64,000 nucleotides of DNA, from assembly GCF_027853965.1 (NCBI RefSeq), contig NZ_JAQGLB010000023.1, positions 1-64,000 of the forward strand, written 5' to 3'. The DNA comes from Saccharopolyspora indica (GTDB lineage: Bacteria > Actinomycetota > Actinomycetes > Mycobacteriales > Pseudonocardiaceae). The notes under the pieces are model-generated. The model had not been told where the DNA came from. It saw only the letters and a list, made by a program, of their open reading frames with translations, and made no database searches. Positions 32,619-42,134 of the stretch are shown in pieces; within the stretch, counting starts at the first letter, position 1; each line of letters starts with the position of its first letter. The translations under genes were made by a program, and so were the position numbers.

Positions 32619-35141
32619 TCAGACCGAGGTCGCCTGCTGCTCCCTGGCGCCGGACTGCTGCTCGGGGACCGAGGGCCGGGCCAGGGTGCAGATCAGCTCG
32701 TCGTCCTCCACCGAGGCCAGGATGGTGTCGCCGGGCTGGACCTCGCCGCCGAGCAGCAGCTTGGAGATCCGGTTGTCCAGCTCGGACTGGATGGTCCGGC
32801 GCAGCGGCCGGGCGCCGAACTCCGGTTGGTAGCCGCGCTTGGTCAGCCACCGCTTGGCGTCGTCGGTGACCTCCAGGTCCACCTCCTGCGCGCGCAGCAG
32901 CCGCTCGCTGCGGTCCAGCAGCAGGTCGACGATGTGCGCCAGGTCGTCCTCCGCCAGCCGGTGGAAGATGATGATGTCGTCGATGCGGTTGAGGAACTCC
33001 GGCGCGAAGCCGCCGTGCAGGTCGTCCATCAGCTGGTCGCGGATCTCCTCCACCGATCCCTCGTGCGCCAGGATCCGCTGGGCGCCGATGTTGCTGGTCA
33101 TGATCACCACGGTGTTGCGGAAGTCCACGGTGCGGCCCTGCGCGTCGGTGAGCCTGCCGTCGTCGAGCACCTGCAGCAGGGCGTTGAACACGTCCCGGTG
33201 CGCCTTCTCGATCTCGTCGAACAGCAGCACGCTGTAGGGCTGGCGGCGGACCTTCTCGGTCAGCTGCCCGGCCTCCTCGTAGCCGACGTAACCGGGCGGG
33301 GCGCCGAGCAGCCGGGACACCGTGTGCCGCTCCTGGAACTCGCTCATGTCGAACCGGATCAGCCGGTGCTCGTCGCCGAAGAGCATCTCGGCCAGCGTCT
33401 TGGCCAGCTCGGTCTTGCCGACGCCGGTGGGGCCGAGGAACAGGAACGAGCCGATCGGCCGGTTCGGGTCGCCCATCCCGGCCCGGCTGCGGCGCACCGC
33501 CTCGGCGACCGCGGTGACCGCCTCGTCCTGGCCGACGACGCGGTCGTGCATCGCCTCCTCCAGCTTCAGCAGCCGCTCCTTCTCGCTCTCGGTCAGCTGC
33601 GAGACGGGGATGCCGGTGCGCTTGGAGAGCACCTCGGCGATGTCCTGGACGGTGACGTCGGTGATGCCCTCGCGCCGCTCGGCGATCCCGGCCAGCTCGC
33701 CCTCGGCGACCTCGATCCGGTGCTTGAGCTCGGCGGCCCGGTCGAACTCCTCGGCGGCGACCGCCTGGTCCTTCTCCCGCCGCAGCTTGGCGATCTCGTC
33801 CTCCCGCTCGCGGGTTCCGGTGCTGCGGTGCAGCGTGCGCAGCCGGACGCGGGCGCCGGTCTGGTCGATCAGGTCGATCGCCTTGTCCGGCAGGAAGCGG
33901 TCGCTGATGTAGCGGTCGGAGAGCGTCGCCGCGGCCGCCAGCGCGTCGTCGGTGAACCGCACGCCGTGGTGCGCCTCGTAGGAGTCGCGCAGGCCTTCCA
34001 GGATCTGGATGGTCTCCTCGACCGTCGGTTCCGGGATCATCACCGGCTGGAAGCGCCGCTCCAGCGCGGCGTCCTTCTCGACGTGCCTGCGGTACTCGTC
34101 GATGGTGGTGGCGCCGACGACGTGCAGCTCACCGCGCGCCAGGGCGGGCTTGAGGATGTTGCCCGCGTCCATGCTGCCCTCGGCCGCACCCGCGCCGACC
34201 ACGGTGTGCATCTCGTCGATGAACATGATCACCGAGCCCTCCGCGGCGCGGACCTCGTCGATGACCTTCTTCAGCCGCTGCTCGAACTCGCCGCGGTACT
34301 GGGCGCCCGCCACCAGCCCGGTCATATCCAGCGCGACCACCCGCTTGTCCTGCAGGGTCTCCGGGACGTCGCCGGAGACGATGCGCTGCGCGAGGCCCTC
34401 CACGATCGCGGTCTTGCCGACACCGGGCTCGCCGATCAGCACCGGGTTGTTCTTGCTGCGCCGGGACAGGATCTCCACGGTCTGCTCGATCTCGTCGCCG
34501 CGGCCGACCACGACGTCGACCTTGCCCGCGCGCGCCTCGGCGGTCAGGTCGCGGCCGTACTCGTCGAGGGTCGGCGTCTCGCTGCTGGGCGCGGCCGGGG
34601 TGCCTTCCGCCGCGGCGGAGCGCTCGACGCGGTCGCGGAGCCGATCGGTGTTGATCTCCTGGGAGTCCAGCATCCGCACCGCGGCCGCGTCCGGATCGTC
34701 GAGCAGCGCGGCGAGGATGTGCTCCGGGCCGATGTAGGAGGCGCCGACGGCCTGCGAGCGGGCGTGCGCGCCGATCAGCGCCCGCTTGGCCGCCGGGGTC
34801 AGGCCCGGGTTCGCCGAGGGCTGCTCGCTCTCGCCGGGCAGGATCTCGGCGATCCGCCCGGCCAGGTGGTCCGGCTCGGCACCGGCCTGCTCCAGCAGCC
34901 TGCGCGTCGCGTCCACCTGGGTGGCGGCCCAGAGCAGGTGCTCGGTGTCCAGGTCGGCGCTGCCGTCCTGCTCGGCGCGAGCGGAGGCGCGGCTGATCAG
35001 GTCGGTGGCGGACTCGGTGAGCAGCCGCCCGATCGGCACCCGCTGCACGGCGGGCGGCGAGGTGCGCGGCGACATGCCGAAGAACCGGTTGAGCAGATCG
35101 GCGAAGGGATCTTGACCGCCGAATCCGGAGGGAAAGCTCAT
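32619..35141 (-). CDS. Clp/Hsp100 ATPase, ClpC-like middle domain, no ClpP loop
   Basis: An 840-residue two-ring AAA+ unfoldase. A Clp-N double repeat (about 35-175) precedes AAA-1 with Walker A GEPGVGKT (237-244) and AAA-2 with GPTGVGKT (570-577). The middle domain is short and UVR-like ([14 protein letters not shown], about 463-476), as in ClpC. The segment between MTSNIGAQ and the sensor region (683-705) is short and lacks the V/L/I-G-F/L tripeptide that docks ClpP. This suggests a stand-alone chaperone or disaggregase. ATG at 35141; a second ATG at 35144 is possible. Confidence 0.9.
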   Translation of the reverse strand: MSFPSGFGGQDPFADLLNRFFGMSPRTSPPAVQRVPIGRLLTESATDLISRASARAEQDGSADLDTEHLLWAATQVDATRRLLEQAGAEPDHLAGRIAEILPGESEQPSANPGLTPAAKRALIGAHARSQAVGASYIGPEHILAALLDDPDAAAVRMLDSQEINTDRLRDRVERSAAAEGTPAAPSSETPTLDEYGRDLTAEARAGKVDVVVGRGDEIEQTVEILSRRSKNNPVLIGEPGVGKTAIVEGLAQRIVSGDVPETLQDKRVVALDMTGLVAGAQYRGEFEQRLKKVIDEVRAAEGSVIMFIDEMHTVVGAGAAEGSMDAGNILKPALARGELHVVGATTIDEYRRHVEKDAALERRFQPVMIPEPTVEETIQILEGLRDSYEAHHGVRFTDDALAAAATLSDRYISDRFLPDKAIDLIDQTGARVRLRTLHRSTGTREREDEIAKLRREKDQAVAAEEFDRAAELKHRIEVAEGELAGIAERREGITDVTVQDIAEVLSKRTGIPVSQLTESEKERLLKLEEAMHDRVVGQDEAVTAVAEAVRRSRAGMGDPNRPIGSFLFLGPTGVGKTELAKTLAEMLFGDEHRLIRFDMSEFQERHTVSRLLGAPPGYVGYEEAGQLTEKVRRQPYSVLLFDEIEKAHRDVFNALLQVLDDGRLTDAQGRTVDFRNTVVIMTSNIGAQRILAHEGSVEEIRDQLMDDLHGGFAPEFLNRIDDIIIFHRLAEDDLAHIVDLLLDRSERLLRAQEVDLEVTDDAKRWLTKRGYQPEFGARPLRRTIQSELDNRISKLLLGGEVQPGDTILASVEDDELICTLARPSVPEQQSGAREQQATSV

Positions 35142-35305
35142 CATCCACCGCCAGGGCTGTAGGTCGGAACCGGGACGACGCCGCGCCGAACCACCCGCGC
35201 AAAGCGCGTCTACCAGCCCAAATAGACCAACGTCACGACCCCGCCGCAACGCGGCACCCGGGCTCCCCCAGCCGTACAATCCCGCCCCGGTTCACCCGGG
35301 CCCTG

Positions 35306-35365
35306 GTCAATTTCGCGCGAAATTGACGTTCACCCGGGTGACGGTCAATTTCGTGCGAAATTGAC
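35306..35365. repeat. P3 palindrome doublet at 35.3 kb
   Basis: Two 22-bp palindromes (35306-35327 and 35344-35365) of the GTCAATTTCG type with a 16-bp spacer carrying TCACCCGGGTGA. It starts 28 nt past the acyltransferase stop. The roughly 75-bp block recurs inverted at 61.6 kb with one difference noted by eye. Confidence 0.88.
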
Positions 35366-35393
35366 CACAGGCCGGGTGACGGGGCGGGGCGGG

Positions 35394-36305
35394 TCAGCCG
35401 AGGAAGACGTTGGTGCGCTGGGAGAGCAGGCGGTAGAGGGTGTGCTGGATGTTCTCGCGGACCTGGTCGCTGAGGCTGAACACCAGCATCGGGTCGTCCG
35501 CGGCGCCCTCCGGGTAGGACGCCGTCTCGATCGGCTCGCCGAACTCGATGTACCACTTCGACGGCAGCGGCACCGCGCCCAGCAGGCCGAAGTGCGGGAA
35601 CAGCGGCGTGACCGGGAAGTACGGCACGCCGAGCAACCGGGCGAGCGGCTTGATGTCGGCCAGCTTCGGGTAGATCTCCTCCGCGCCCACGATGGCGCAG
35701 GGCACGATCGGCGCCCCGGTGCGCAGCGCCGCGGAGATGAAGCCGCCGCGTCCGAACCGCTGCAGCTTGTAGCGATCCTTGAACGGCTTGCCGATGCCCT
35801 TGAAGCCCTCCGGCCAGACGCCCACCAGCTCGCCGCCGGTCAGCAGCCGCTCGGCGTCCGGGTTGCAGGCCAGCGTGTGCCCGGCCTTGCGGGCGAGCGC
35901 GCCGAGCACCGGCAGCTGGAACACCAGATCGGCGCCGAGCATCCGCAGGTGCCGGGACGCCGGGTGGTGGTCGTGCAGCGCGACGGTCGTCATGAGCGCG
36001 TCCCACGGCAGCGTGCCGGAGTGGTTGGCCACCACCAGCGCGCCGCGATCGCCGGGCACGTGCTCGAGGCCGATCGCCTCCACGCGGAACCACTTGTCGT
36101 AGAAGGGCCGCAGGAGCCGGAGGAACACCTCGTCGGTCAGCTCCTCGTCGAAGCCGAACTCGTCGACCTGGTAGTCGCCGAGCAGCCGCCGCCGGGCGAA
36201 GGCCAGCACCTCGGCGACCGCGTCCTCCCAGCCCGGCTCGGCGGGTTCCGGGGCCTGCCGGTCCCGGTCCTCCGGCCGCAGCGGGATCACCTGCGCATCC
36301 GCCAT
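35394..36305 (-). CDS. Lysophospholipid acyltransferase family protein (Rv0502-like)
   Basis: A 303-residue PlsC-fold acyltransferase. The block I region reads VVANHSGTLPWDALM, where the Asp is seven residues after His instead of five (HX4D). Block III is VGVWPEGFKGIGK and block IV IVPCAIVGAEE. Such proteins transfer acyl chains to glycerolipid acceptors; the substrate is unknown. ATG at 36305 overlaps the stop of the GalE2-like gene (TGATG), with GGAG 5 nt upstream. The same pair occurs as Rv0501-Rv0502. Confidence 0.82.
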   Translation of the reverse strand: MADAQVIPLRPEDRDRQAPEPAEPGWEDAVAEVLAFARRRLLGDYQVDEFGFDEELTDEVFLRLLRPFYDKWFRVEAIGLEHVPGDRGALVVANHSGTLPWDALMTTVALHDHHPASRHLRMLGADLVFQLPVLGALARKAGHTLACNPDAERLLTGGELVGVWPEGFKGIGKPFKDRYKLQRFGRGGFISAALRTGAPIVPCAIVGAEEIYPKLADIKPLARLLGVPYFPVTPLFPHFGLLGAVPLPSKWYIEFGEPIETASYPEGAADDPMLVFSLSDQVRENIQHTLYRLLSQRTNVFLG

Positions 36306-37369
36306 CACGACTCCACATCCCGCGCGGTGGACGACCCGCGCAGCTTCACCAGCAGGTCCCCGGCGCCGCGCTCGGCCGCCCGGACGGTCTCGGGATCCAC
36401 CACCGGCCGCAGGCCGCGACCGCTGACGAAGTCGTCGAAGGCCTGCTGCGTGGTCCAGCGCGGGGTGAACCCGAACTGCTCGCGGAGCCTGGTGGTGTCC
36501 AGCACCCGGCCGAAGTTGAGGTAGCGCAGCTGCTCGGAGGAGAAGTCGACGAGCCGCGCGCCGCGGAAGAACTGCGTCACCGGCAGCACCGCCGGCCCCG
36601 GCAGCGGCAGCGCGATCCGCCCGGCCCGCCGGATCGCCTGGGACAGCACGAGCACGCCGTCACCGGCCACGTTGAAGACCCCGGGCCGCTCGGCGAGCGT
36701 CGCGCGTTCCAGCACCGCCAGCGCGTCCTCGGAGTGCAGCAGCTGAAGCCGGGCGTCGAAGCCGAGCACGGTCGGCACCACCGGCAGGGCGAAGTAGCGG
36801 GTGAGCATCGCGTCGATGCGCGGGCCGATCAGGTTGCTGAACCGCAGCGTGGTGATGTCCACGTCGGGGCGGCGCCTGCCGAAGCCGCGCACGTAGCCCT
36901 CGATCTCCACCGCGTCCTTGGCGTAGCCGGACGACGGCAGGTCCTTCGGCTCCATGTCCTCGGTGAACACCGCGGGATCCCGCGGGCTCGACCCGTACAC
37001 GGCGCAGGTGGAGCGGACCACCAGCTTGCGCACCTGCGGCGACTGCTGGCAGGCGGCCAGCAGCTGCATGGTCCCGATGACGTTCATCTCCTTGACCGCG
37101 GCGCGGCCGCCGGGCCCGGAGTGGGTGTTGACCGCCGCGTGCACCACGGTGTCGACGCCTGCGTTGGCGATGACCTTGCCGATCAGCGGGTTGCGGATGT
37201 CGGCGCGGACGAACTCGGTGCGCCCCATCCGGCGCAGCAGATCGCGACCGGGCTGCGCGGTGTCGACGCCGAGCACTCGACCGATCGCGGGGTTGGCGGC
37301 CAGTCGCGCGGCGAGGTGCCCGCCCAGGAAGCGGCTGACCCCGGTCACCAGCACGACGTTCGGGCCCAT
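36305..37369 (-). CDS. GalE2-like NAD-dependent epimerase/dehydratase-fold protein
   Basis: A 354-residue extended SDR-fold protein. The N-terminal nucleotide loop is VLVTGVSRFLGGHLAARL, followed by DIRNPLIGKV and VVHAAVNTHSG. The expected YxxxK catalytic pair is altered: the segment reads SSGYAKDAVEIEG, with Lys at +2 instead of +4. Orthologues next to bS22 and the HTH gene in mycobacteria are called galE2, but sugar epimerase activity is doubtful. ATG start. It is followed without gap by the acyltransferase gene. Confidence 0.8.
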   Translation of the reverse strand: MGPNVVLVTGVSRFLGGHLAARLAANPAIGRVLGVDTAQPGRDLLRRMGRTEFVRADIRNPLIGKVIANAGVDTVVHAAVNTHSGPGGRAAVKEMNVIGTMQLLAACQQSPQVRKLVVRSTCAVYGSSPRDPAVFTEDMEPKDLPSSGYAKDAVEIEGYVRGFGRRRPDVDITTLRFSNLIGPRIDAMLTRYFALPVVPTVLGFDARLQLLHSEDALAVLERATLAERPGVFNVAGDGVLVLSQAIRRAGRIALPLPGPAVLPVTQFFRGARLVDFSSEQLRYLNFGRVLDTTRLREQFGFTPRWTTQQAFDDFVSGRGLRPVVDPETVRAAERGAGDLLVKLRGSSTARDVES

Positions 37370-37688
37370 GCGTCCCCCTGCGTCTCGACCACGGCCACCA
37401 CGCGCGATGCTACCGCCATCGGAACCACTGACGGCTACATCGCGGTTACCAACGAGGACTGGACCGCTGATCGCCGGGGCGACCTACCGGTGCGCCATCG
37501 CCGGGTCGGGATCATGTTCGGTCTGCGATGGGGCCGTGAGTGCTTTGGGGGGCTATAGCACCACAAAACGCTCACGGGCCATCACCTGCCGAAACCTCCG
37601 CCGGGCCGAAGCACCCGTCGCGCGGGAAACCGGGGCGGAAAACAACACCGCCGCCGACCCCTGCAGGTGGTCGGCGGCGGCGCGCAGG
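37370..37688. other. Intergenic region between bS22 and the GalE2-like gene
   Basis: 319 nt on the path from the bS22 gene to the GalE2-like gene, both minus strand. It contains a P1 hairpin (37534-37577). The rest shows no supported ORF and no clear promoter hexamers. Confidence 0.45.
37534..37577. repeat. P1 hairpin, copy 4
   Basis: Outer arms CCGTGAG and CTCACGG with a CTATAG core. The inner arms have mismatches. It lies between tandem minus-strand genes, downstream of the bS22 gene (stop at 37689). Confidence 0.75.
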
Positions 37689-37790
37689 TCACTTGCCCAA
37701 CTTGCGACGCTGAACGCGCGTCTTGCGGAGCAGCTTGCGGTGCTTCTTCTTGGACATGCGCTTGCGGCGCTTCTTGATGACCGAGCCCAT
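37689..37790 (-). CDS. Small ribosomal protein bS22
   Basis: A 33-residue, very basic protein: [16 protein letters not shown] then [17 protein letters not shown]. It is almost identical in pattern to Rv0500B, recognised as the actinobacterial small-subunit protein bS22, which binds 16S rRNA; it belongs to the AURKAIP1/Cox24-like family. ATG at 37790 with AAGGAG 5 nt upstream. Too short for default ORF calling. Position between the HTH gene and the GalE2-like gene matches mycobacteria. Confidence 0.92.
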   Translation of the reverse strand: MGSVIKKRRKRMSKKKHRKLLRKTRVQRRKLGK

Positions 37791-37970
37791 GCGGACTCCT
37801 TCACTCTTGACGGCAGTTCGAACGTCTTCCGCGCCGGCGCAGCCGAGATGAGCGCACCAGGCACGACCACCCCAGAACTTTACCTGGCCTGGTGCGACCC
37901 CCTGCGGCCGTGGTCCTCCAAACGCCTCCGGGCACCGTCACCGGCAGGTAGCGGCGCCCGGCGACCAGCG

Positions 37971-38195
37971 TCAGCCCGCGTTGTAGTAGGCGCTCTCCAA
38001 GTAGGCGTGGACGTCCTTCTCCGCCACCCGGAACGACCGGCCCACGCGTGCTGCGGGCAGGTCACCGGCGTGGACGAGCCGGTAGACCGTCATCTTCGAC
38101 ACCCGCATCAGCTTGGCGACCTCGGCGACGGTGAGGAACCGCACCTGACCCATGTCCGGAGGCGCCTGTTGGCTGGGTTCGGAGTTCGCAGACAT
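37971..38195 (-). CDS. Excisionase-like helix-turn-helix protein (Rv0500A-like)
   Basis: A 74-residue DNA-binding protein with a MerR/excisionase-type HTH: FLTVAEVAKLMRVSKMTVYRL, then LPAARVGRSFRVAEKDVHAYL. It has no effector domain, like BldC in size and fold, but the sequence is distinct. The conserved neighbourhood (proC, bS22) argues for a chromosomal regulator rather than a phage excisionase. ATG at 38195. Targets unknown. About 180 nt separate it from bS22. Confidence 0.85.
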   Translation of the reverse strand: MSANSEPSQQAPPDMGQVRFLTVAEVAKLMRVSKMTVYRLVHAGDLPAARVGRSFRVAEKDVHAYLESAYYNAG

Positions 38196-38422
38196 GCTTC
38201 ACCGTGCCCTTCGGCACGTGTCGCGCCGTCGGCTTCCCCTCCGACGGAAACCTCACGCACGTGCTCTATCGAGAGTAGCGGGACGGCTGGGGAACCTGCG
38301 ATGGCCGAACTACCTGAGTATTCGCCCGTGCCTCAGAGAGCACTGTCGGCGGAGCCGTCCAACGCCTCACCAGCGGCGTCAGCCGCTTCGAGTACGCACG
38401 CAGATCAGCCACCAACAGACGG

Positions 38423-39238
38423 TCAGTCGCGGTCCTGGTGCACTGCGCCGAGCTCGACGGACCGGTCGCGAGCGGCCTCGATGGCGTCGATCAGGGCCGC
38501 TCGGACGCCGTGCTTCTCCAGCTCGCGGATGCCCGCGATGGTGGTCCCGGCGGGCGAGGTGACCGCCTCGCGCAGCATCACCGGGTGCCCGCCGCCCTCG
38601 CGGAGCATCGCGGCGGCGCCGACCGCCGACTGCACGATGAGGTCGGCGGCCGTGGCGCGCGGGATGCCCAGCAGGATCCCCGCGTCGATCATCGCCTCGA
38701 CCAGGTAGAAGAAGTACGCCGGGCCGGAGCCGGACAGCGCGGTGACCGCGTCCTGCTGGCCCTCGGGCACGCGCACCACCTTGCCGACGCTGCCGAGCAG
38801 CTCCTCGACCAGCTCCAAGTCGGCGTCGGACGCGCGGGAACCGCCGGAGATGGCGCTCATGGCCTCGCCGACCAGCATCGGCGTGTTCGGCATCACCCGG
38901 ACCACCGCGGTGCCCTCGGGCAGCCGACGCTCGAACAGGGCGGTGGGCAGGCCCGCGCACAGCGAGACCACGAGCTTGCCGGACGGCAGGTTCGGGGCCA
39001 TCTCGTCGAGCAGCGGCTCGATGTCCTGGGGCTTGACGGCGACGACGATGACGTCCGCGCGCCGCACCGCGGTGGCCACGTCCACGTGCGTGATGCCGTA
39101 GGTCTTGGTCAGCTCGGCCGCGCGCGTCGCGAACCGCTCGGTGAACAGCAGGTCCGCCGGCGCCCGCCCGGCCTTCAGCAGCCCCGTCAGCAGGGACTCC
39201 CCGATCTTTCCGGCTCCGAGAACGGCGATCGTCGTCAT
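38423..39238 (-). CDS. proC: Pyrroline-5-carboxylate reductase
   Basis: A 271-residue enzyme for the last step of proline synthesis, NAD(P)H-dependent reduction of pyrroline-5-carboxylate. The nucleotide loop is IAVLGAGKIGESLL. C-terminal catalytic and family marks are ALSGSGPAYFFYLVEA and REAVTSPAGTTIAG. The ATG at 39238 has only a weak purine tract upstream. It diverges from the acyl-CoA ligase gene across a 156-nt shared promoter region. Confidence 0.94.
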   Translation of the reverse strand: MTTIAVLGAGKIGESLLTGLLKAGRAPADLLFTERFATRAAELTKTYGITHVDVATAVRRADVIVVAVKPQDIEPLLDEMAPNLPSGKLVVSLCAGLPTALFERRLPEGTAVVRVMPNTPMLVGEAMSAISGGSRASDADLELVEELLGSVGKVVRVPEGQQDAVTALSGSGPAYFFYLVEAMIDAGILLGIPRATAADLIVQSAVGAAAMLREGGGHPVMLREAVTSPAGTTIAGIRELEKHGVRAALIDAIEAARDRSVELGAVHQDRD

Positions 39239-39394
39239 GCCGCTCAGGGTGCCAGAACACGCTGCGCGAACGACGCCAGCCGCCGCTGTCCGATTCGTCC
39301 CGAGCTCTCCCGCAGCGCGATCACAGCGGCTACTGTGTCTGCCACCACAGCGCCCCGCCACGGCCGTGCGATGCAGCACTAAGGAGCTCTGATC

Positions 39395-41023
39395 ATGTTC
39401 AGCACGATGCAGGACGGATCCCTGACGATCGCCCGGATCCTCGAGCAGGGCAGCGGCCCGCACGGCGCGTCGGCCCAGGTCATCACCTGGACCGGCGAGG
39501 GTTCGCGGCGGCGCACCTACGCCGACGTCGGCCGCCGGGCGGCGCAGCTGGCGCACGCGCTGCGCGGCCTCGGCGTCACCGGCGACCAGCGCGTCGGCAC
39601 GTTCATGTGGAACAACGCCGAGCACCTGGAGGCCTACCTCGCGGTGCCGGCGATGGGCGCGGTGCTGCACACGCTGAACATCCGGCTGTTCCCGGAGCAG
39701 CTCGTGTACGTGGTCAACCACGCCGAGGACGAGGTCGTGGTGGTCGACACGACGCTGCTGCCGCTGTTCGGCAAGCTCCTGCCGGAGCTCAAGACGGTGC
39801 GGCACGTGGTCGTCGCGGGCGGTGGCGCGGCCGGCCTGGAGGCACCGCAGGGCGTCCAGGTGCACGACTACGAGGAGCTGCTGGCCGCGCAGCCGATCGA
39901 GTTCGACTGGCCCGAGCTGGACGAACGATCGGCCGCGGCGATGTGCTACACCTCCGGCACCACGGCCAACCCGAAGGGCGTCGTCTACTCGCACCGCTCG
40001 ATCTACCTGCACTCGATGCAGGTGTGCATGACCGACGGGATGGCGCTGTCGCAGGCGGATCGCGCGCTGGCGGTCGTGCCGATGTTCCACGCGATGTCCT
40101 GGGGCCTGCCCTACGCGGCGTTCATGGTGGGCGCCTCGATCGTCATGCCCGACCGGTTCCTGCAGCCCGGACCGCTGGTGGAGATGACCGCGGCGGAGCG
40201 GCCGACGATGGCTGCGGCGGTCCCGACGATCTGGCAGGGCGTGCTGCAGCACCTGGCGACGGATCCGCACGACGTGTCCTCGCTGCGCGAGGTCGTGGTG
40301 GGCGGGGCGGCCTGCCCGCCGTCGCTGATGAGGACCTTCGAGGAGGAGTACGGCATCCCGGTGCTGCACGCCTGGGGCATGACCGAGACCTCGCCGCTGG
40401 GCAGCGTGGCCCGGCCGCCCGCCGGGGCCACCGGTGAGCAGCTCTGGAAGTACCGGGCCAGCCAGGGGCGGCTGCCCGCCGGGGTGCGGGGGCGGCTGGT
40501 CGGCGACGACGGCCAGGTGCTGCCGTGGGACGGCGAGAGCGTCGGCGAGCTGGAGGTCCGCGGCCCGTGGATCGCCGCCGCCTACTACGGCGACGACGAT
40601 CCGGAGAAGTTCCACGACGGCTGGCTGCGCACCGGCGACGTCGGGCACATCAGCCCGGAGGGATTCCTGCAGCTGACCGACCGCGCCAAGGACGTGATCA
40701 AGTCCGGGGGCGAGTGGATCTCGTCGGTGGACCTGGAGAACAAGGTGATGGGCCACCCCGCGGTCGCGGAGGCGATGGTGATCGGGGTGCCGGACGAGAA
40801 GTGGTCGGAGCGCCCGCTGGTCGCGGTGGTGCTGCGCGACGGTCAGCAGGCGGATGCGGCGGAGCTGCGCGACTTCCTGGCCGACTCGGTGGCGAAGTGG
40901 CAGCTGCCGGAGTACTGGACGTTCATCGCGGAGGCGCCGAAGACGAGCGTGGGCAAGTTCGACAAGAAGCGCCTCCGCAAGCAGCACGCGGACGGCGGCC
41001 TCGACGTGACCCGCCTGGACTGA
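39395..41023 (+). CDS. Fatty-acyl-CoA ligase (FadD type)
   Basis: A 542-residue member of the adenylate-forming (ANL) superfamily. P-loop motif [19 protein letters not shown]-binding GMTETSP, hinge [11 protein letters not shown] followed by [17 protein letters not shown], and the catalytic Lys in [12 protein letters not shown]. It activates a medium- or long-chain carboxylic acid to the acyl-CoA; chain length cannot be read from sequence. AAGGAG lies 8 nt before the ATG. A P1 hairpin follows at 10 nt. Confidence 0.9.
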   Translation: MFSTMQDGSLTIARILEQGSGPHGASAQVITWTGEGSRRRTYADVGRRAAQLAHALRGLGVTGDQRVGTFMWNNAEHLEAYLAVPAMGAVLHTLNIRLFPEQLVYVVNHAEDEVVVVDTTLLPLFGKLLPELKTVRHVVVAGGGAAGLEAPQGVQVHDYEELLAAQPIEFDWPELDERSAAAMCYTSGTTANPKGVVYSHRSIYLHSMQVCMTDGMALSQADRALAVVPMFHAMSWGLPYAAFMVGASIVMPDRFLQPGPLVEMTAAERPTMAAAVPTIWQGVLQHLATDPHDVSSLREVVVGGAACPPSLMRTFEEEYGIPVLHAWGMTETSPLGSVARPPAGATGEQLWKYRASQGRLPAGVRGRLVGDDGQVLPWDGESVGELEVRGPWIAAAYYGDDDPEKFHDGWLRTGDVGHISPEGFLQLTDRAKDVIKSGGEWISSVDLENKVMGHPAVAEAMVIGVPDEKWSERPLVAVVLRDGQQADAAELRDFLADSVAKWQLPEYWTFIAEAPKTSVGKFDKKRLRKQHADGGLDVTRLD

Positions 41024-41032
41024 CGGAGTGCT

Positions 41033-41072
41033 GTGAGTGCTTTGGGGTGTTATGGCGCCCCAAAGCACTCAC
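41033..41072. repeat. P1 hairpin, copy 5
   Basis: Perfect arms GTGAGTGCTTTGGGG and CCCCAAAGCACTCAC around TGTTATGGCG. It starts 10 nt after the FadD stop, between convergent genes. Base changes from other copies are compensated on both arms (GTGC/GCAC in place of GCGT/ACGC). Probable bidirectional terminator. Confidence 0.85.
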
Positions 41073-41112
41073 GGCCCACCCACCGCTGAACCCCTTCGAA
41101 ACCGACCTCGGG

Positions 41113-41901
41113 TCACGGAGCGATGGCTAGCTGGCGGGCTTGGCAGACCAGGCGGCCCACCGAGTCCACCACCGTCACGTCCTCGTCGAACCACTGGCCC
41201 TGGACCGCTCGGCAGTCCACCGCCAGGCGGAGCCAGCCGTTGGCCGGGGCCGCGCGGAGCAGGGCCGTCAGCTGGACCGTCGGGGTCCAGCCGAAGCGGG
41301 CCAGGTTCAGCGTGACCGGCACCGTCAGGTCGCCCGCGACCAGGCCGAACAGCAGATCCGGCTGCGCTTCCCGCGGCTTGACCCACATCCGCAGGCGGGG
41401 CGGGCCGGTTCGGCCGTCGAGGAACTCCGCGGTGTCGGCGTCCAGCCGCATGTCGCAGACCTGCGCCAGCGAGAAGTACTTCCGCGCTTCGCCTGCCCCG
41501 AGGTCGATCGCGCTGGACGGCGGGTTCACCGGCATGTCGGGCAGGTCCGCCCAGACCGGCTCGCCCTCCGGGCTCTTGCCGAGGGTGATCGTGGCGTCGA
41601 CGCAGGCCTGACCGCTCTGTTCGAGCACGGCTCTGGCCGCGGTGACCGTCTTGCCCGCTTTGAGGATCTCGGTGCGGATCAGCACCGGCCCCACCCTGGG
41701 CGGCCGCAGGTACTGCGCGCTGACCGCCAGCGGCGCGAGCCCGGTGATGTCGCCGAGCGCCCTGGTCAGCAGCGCAAGCAGGTAACCGCCGTGCGGGCGG
41801 TCGCCCACGGCCCATTCCGGATGCAGGTTGGCGACGTAGCTGCCGTCGCCGAGAGGGCGCACCGAGGTGGCCGTCGCGAAGGGATCCAGGGCCTCGGTCA
41901 C
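41113..41901 (-). CDS. Acyl-CoA thioesterase family protein (double hotdog)
   Basis: A 262-residue TesB-like double-hotdog protein. The N-terminal hotdog includes WAVGDRPHGGYLLALLTRAL; the second includes LTLNLARFGW-like strands and the closing VDSVGRLVCQARQLAIAP. Members hydrolyse acyl-CoA thioesters. It is convergent with the acyl-CoA ligase gene. GTG at 41901. Corresponds in position to Rv0499. Confidence 0.82.
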   Translation of the reverse strand: MTEALDPFATATSVRPLGDGSYVANLHPEWAVGDRPHGGYLLALLTRALGDITGLAPLAVSAQYLRPPRVGPVLIRTEILKAGKTVTAARAVLEQSGQACVDATITLGKSPEGEPVWADLPDMPVNPPSSAIDLGAGEARKYFSLAQVCDMRLDADTAEFLDGRTGPPRLRMWVKPREAQPDLLFGLVAGDLTVPVTLNLARFGWTPTVQLTALLRAAPANGWLRLAVDCRAVQGQWFDEDVTVVDSVGRLVCQARQLAIAP

Positions 41902-42072
41902 ATGCGGTCCAGTGGTCGACTGCGCTCGACGACCGATGCGCGCAACGGGTTCATGTTCACCGATTCTAGTGACCTTGACCGAAGTTGATCATCAGGCACC
42001 GGTTAAGCCCAGAAGTGGGCGCTGTGCCTGGAGATTTCGCGCGAAACCGGCGCTCCGCGCCGCCGCGCGGCG

Positions 42073-42132
42073 GTCAATTTCGTACGAAATTGACGTTCAC
42101 CCGGGTGATGGTCAATTTCGTACGAAATTGAC
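42073..42132. repeat. P3 palindrome doublet at 42.1 kb
   Basis: Two identical 22-bp palindromes (42073-42094 and 42111-42132), half-site GTCAATTTCGT, with a 16-bp spacer carrying TCACCCGGGTGA. It ends 2 nt before the isomerase stop (42135), so it is at the 3' end of that gene. Confidence 0.88.
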
Positions 42133-42134
42133 CA

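Noticed and set aside
37971-38195. Excisionase as a sign of a mobile element
   Set aside because: Position between proC and bS22 is conserved in actinobacteria and no integrase or attachment site is nearby.
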